From positions 1 to 39,320 of the IMG/VR virus record IMGVR_UViG_3300031864_000221: a stretch of 39,320 nucleotides of DNA; one strand, written 5' to 3'. Shown one piece after another: positions 37,048-39,320 of the stretch (position 1 is the stretch's first letter; each line of letters begins with the position of its first letter). Under the pieces are notes generated by a model. The model was not told the DNA's origin, searched no databases, and was given only the letters and a program-made list of their open reading frames with translations. Source of the stretch: a virus. The position numbers and the translations under genes were made by a program.

Positions 37048-37056
37048 TATTATACT
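37048..37056 (-). promoter_or_regulatory. Promoter -10 box P4, AGTATAATA, before the tRNA-like gene
   Basis: AGTATAATA on the - strand (TATAAT at 37054-37049), about 27 bases upstream of the tRNA-like 5' end and overlapping the last codons of the polymerase gene. Same string as P1-P3. Confidence 0.5.
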
Positions 37057-39320
37057 ATTTTTCTGTTAATAATCTAAATTTCTTCGCAAAATTTCTTATT
37101 CCCTTCTCAAAATATTCCCGATTGCTGGGCCGTCGGGCAACAGCAGCAGGATGAAGGCACCAACAAATCCAAAATCCGTATTTTTCATTCCATTCGGTTT
37201 CACCACTCAACTTCTGAATGCCTCCGTCTTGCCCTTTGAAAACCTTGACGCAGGTATTCCCGATTGCAAGAATTAATTTTGGTTGTATAGTTTTAACCTC
37301 TTCCTCAAACCACGGCAGGCAGGCTTCAATATGTTCTGGTTTAGGAGTTCTGGTTGTCTCCGGATAACACCTGCAGATGTTGTTCACAAAAAACATTCGC
37401 CTCTCTAAACCATAAAGCCCCAGCTCATTCCATAGTAATTCACCTGCCGGGGCCTCTTCATAAAATCCCCGTCCATATTCATCTTCCAACGGCCCAGGAG
37501 CCTCCCCCGTTATAAAGGCATTGAAAATGCCGGGGGAGGATAATACAGGGGCTTCACATTCTTGCCTTAATTCGCATCTGCTACAATTTTTGATCTCCTT
37601 GTTTTGAAATCTTTTAACTGGATGAATTAATGGCTTTGTAGTTGTTGGTGCCTCTTCTAATTTTAAATCAGTGTACCCAATCAAACCAGTCAATTTTGGG
37701 TATGCATCTTCTGAAGGGGATAGGACAAATTGAAAATGCTTCTGAATTATTTCTGTGTCTGGTTCTGAATCGGGATTATTGGCTTCTATTTCCTTCAGCA
37801 ATTTTCCAAGTTCGGTTTTTGAATTAATAGTTGGCTTGATATTGAAAAAGCCGGCATTTGAATCTTCTGGAGCGCAGATTTTCTTTGCTTGCTCTGGGCC
37901 AATTGAATTGATCTCTATGAAAGGAGCATAAAGTGTTCTTCTGCCTTCTCCCAATATCCATCGGGTTGCTTCTGAAATGCCAACCTTTGGCCATACGACT
38001 TTGAATCCTTGCCTTAGTGCCTCATCAATTAATTCCTGCTTTTCTGTTTTGCTATATGACAGGCAGGCGCAAAGAAACTCCGCTGGATAATAGATTCTGA
38101 GCCATGCAGTTTGATACCCAATCATAGCATATTCCACTGAGTGAGCTTTGTTGAAACTATAATGAGCATGCTCTTTTAAACCTTCCCAAAATTCATTTGC
38201 TTCTTTTTCAGACAGTGTTTTCTGTTTTTTACACCCTTCAATAAATTGGACTCTATATGGCTCAAATTCCTTGGCGTCCCGTTTTTTGCCGATTACTTTG
38301 CGAATTTTATCTGCTGTGCTTTCTGACAATCCAGCAACTCGGCTGATGACTTGCATAACTTGCTCTTGATACACGATAAGGCCGTAGGTGTCTTTTGTAA
38401 TTTCTTCATATATTGCATTTAATGGTTTCCACTTCTTGCCATGTTTGCGGAGAATAAAATTCTCGGTCATGCCACTCTGATAAGGCCCCGGTCTTACTAA
38501 GGCAACAACAGCAACCATATCATTGAAGGAATCAATTCCTGCCTCTTTGCATAATTGAGTTGTTGGGCGAGCACTGAATTGGAAAACCCCAGATGTCTTG
38601 CCCTCTGATAATTGCTTGAAGACTTCTTCATCGTCTAAAGGAATCTTGTCAAGGGCAATGCCAACTTCAAGGCACTCCACTGGGAATTTATCCTCTTGCA
38701 TATCTTTATCAACAAAAAAACGTTCTGATTCTGGGTGCCAGAAGAAATAGGTCTGATCTGTTTCATTTATCAATCGTAGGCATTCCGATAAAATAGACAA
38801 GGTTGTCAACCCGAGGATATCTAATTTCATTAGCCCATTGTATTCACTGTCTTCCATGTCCCAGGCAGATACAACATTGCTTTTTTGTACTCGCAACGGG
38901 CCATACTTCCCGGATGTCAAATCATCATTACAAATCACAACTGCTGCTGGATGTTGCCCAAAATGTCGCAATTGTCCTTCCAATTTAGCTGCAAGACGAG
39001 CAGCATCAGGAAAGTTCTCTTTAAATTCTATTCCAATTCGATCTTCTTCAATGCAAGTGGCAACAGCATTCTTTTCAATATCCTGAGAGATTGCCCCAGC
39101 CATTTGTTTGACGTCCTTTGTTGGGATGTTAAATACTCTGCCAACATCCCAAATGACTCCACGGCTTTTCATTCTGCTATCAGTTGAAATACCACAAACA
39201 TTATTTCGACCATATGTTTTGTGGATATAATCAACAACTTGTTCTCGTTTGGAATCCTCAAAGTCTATGTCAATATCAGGATAGTCAATTCTGTCTTCAG
39301 ACAAGAAACGGGAAAAAGGC
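37055..39320 (-). CDS. dnaE: DNA polymerase III alpha (DnaE) fused to a family-4 uracil-DNA glycosylase (5' end outside window)
   Basis: The frame is open to the window edge, so the PHP and early palm parts are missing. Visible (numbering from the TTG at 39304): catalytic PDIDIDF (9-15) and MKLDILGLTTLS (third Asp), VRPGPYQSGM, TYGLIVYQEQVMQV and FNKAHSVEYAMIGYQTAW (family C polymerase), then a helix-hairpin-helix-like segment (INSIGPEQAKKI). From about 573 a second domain begins: CSRC (574-577), GEAPGPLED (600-608), ICRCYPE and IEACLPWF (C646, C662, spacing 16 as in family-4 UDGs), and a CLHPAAVARRP motif. Those four Cys would hold a 4Fe-4S cluster. The usual DnaE OB and tau-binding end is absent. 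Confidence 0.88.
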   Translation of the reverse strand, partial: PFSRFLSEDRIDYPDIDIDFEDSKREQVVDYIHKTYGRNNVCGISTDSRMKSRGVIWDVGRVFNIPTKDVKQMAGAISQDIEKNAVATCIEEDRIGIEFKENFPDAARLAAKLEGQLRHFGQHPAAVVICNDDLTSGKYGPLRVQKSNVVSAWDMEDSEYNGLMKLDILGLTTLSILSECLRLINETDQTYFFWHPESERFFVDKDMQEDKFPVECLEVGIALDKIPLDDEEVFKQLSEGKTSGVFQFSARPTTQLCKEAGIDSFNDMVAVVALVRPGPYQSGMTENFILRKHGKKWKPLNAIYEEITKDTYGLIVYQEQVMQVISRVAGLSESTADKIRKVIGKKRDAKEFEPYRVQFIEGCKKQKTLSEKEANEFWEGLKEHAHYSFNKAHSVEYAMIGYQTAWLRIYYPAEFLCACLSYSKTEKQELIDEALRQGFKVVWPKVGISEATRWILGEGRRTLYAPFIEINSIGPEQAKKICAPEDSNAGFFNIKPTINSKTELGKLLKEIEANNPDSEPDTEIIQKHFQFVLSPSEDAYPKLTGLIGYTDLKLEEAPTTTKPLIHPVKRFQNKEIKNCSRCELRQECEAPVLSSPGIFNAFITGEAPGPLEDEYGRGFYEEAPAGELLWNELGLYGLERRMFFVNNICRCYPETTRTPKPEHIEACLPWFEEEVKTIQPKLILAIGNTCVKVFKGQDGGIQKLSGETEWNEKYGFWICWCLHPAAVARRPSNREYFEKGIRNFAKKFRLLTEK

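Overview
The window looks like part of a tailed-phage (or large prophage) genome with a contractile tail. AT-rich genes are packed head to tail with ATGA overlaps and AGGAGG-type ribosome sites, and there are no host housekeeping genes. The host cannot be named from sequence; a Gram-negative bacterium with surface nonulosonic acids (pseudaminic or legionaminic type) would fit. No integrase, terminase or capsid gene lies in the window.

Layout. (1) Positions 1-11772, + strand: a Mu-type tail module in canonical order: sheath, tube, tail assembly chaperone with a -1 frameshift extension, tape measure, gpN-like protein, gpP-like hub, gp45-like spike, gp46, gp47 (baseplate J-like), gp48, then two variable tail-tip or fibre genes. 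(2) Positions 11773-11960: a convergent junction with a strong hairpin. (3) Positions 11961-27019, - strand: a glycan module with a TPR protein, a Maf/DUF115 sugar transferase, two GNAT acetyltransferases, PseB, a sialidase-like BNR protein, a secreted 3D-domain protein, a NeuB-family synthase, a DegT-family aminotransferase, PseF, a TIM-barrel protein, a Gfo/Idh/MocA oxidoreductase, a nucleotidyltransferase and an SpsF-like cytidylyltransferase. This is most of a route from UDP-GlcNAc to a CMP-activated nonulosonic acid plus a transferase; a PseG-type hydrolase was not found. (4) Inside it, at 20104-21324, is a run of very small genes separated by four imperfect palindromes that closely resemble integron attC recombination sites. 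This is an integron-type cassette array without an integrase (a CALIN) embedded in phage DNA, preceded by its own promoter-like -10 box. (5) Positions 27026-39320, - strand: replication and recombination. It holds a split SbcC-like ATPase with an SbcD-like nuclease, an endonuclease VII-like protein, a RecA/UvsX-like recombinase, an HTH protein, a single-stranded-DNA-binding protein, a coiled-coil protein, an AAA+ clamp loader, several small genes, a tRNA-like gene, and the 3' part of a DnaE polymerase whose C-terminus carries a family-4 (iron-sulfur) uracil-DNA glycosylase domain.

How it fits together: the + strand builds the tail, the - strand copies and recombines the genome. The sugar module probably remakes or masks host surface glycans (or decorates a phage protein), while the sialidase could cleave the same class of sugars. 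The strongest candidate for an undescribed system is the attC-like cassette array. Next are the phage-borne nonulosonic acid pathway paired with a Maf transferase and a sialidase, a 75-bp (CCNNN)n pentamer tract able to form a two-tier G-quadruplex on the - strand, and the DnaE-UDG fusion. At least eight genes below 60 codons were found by reading the sequence directly.
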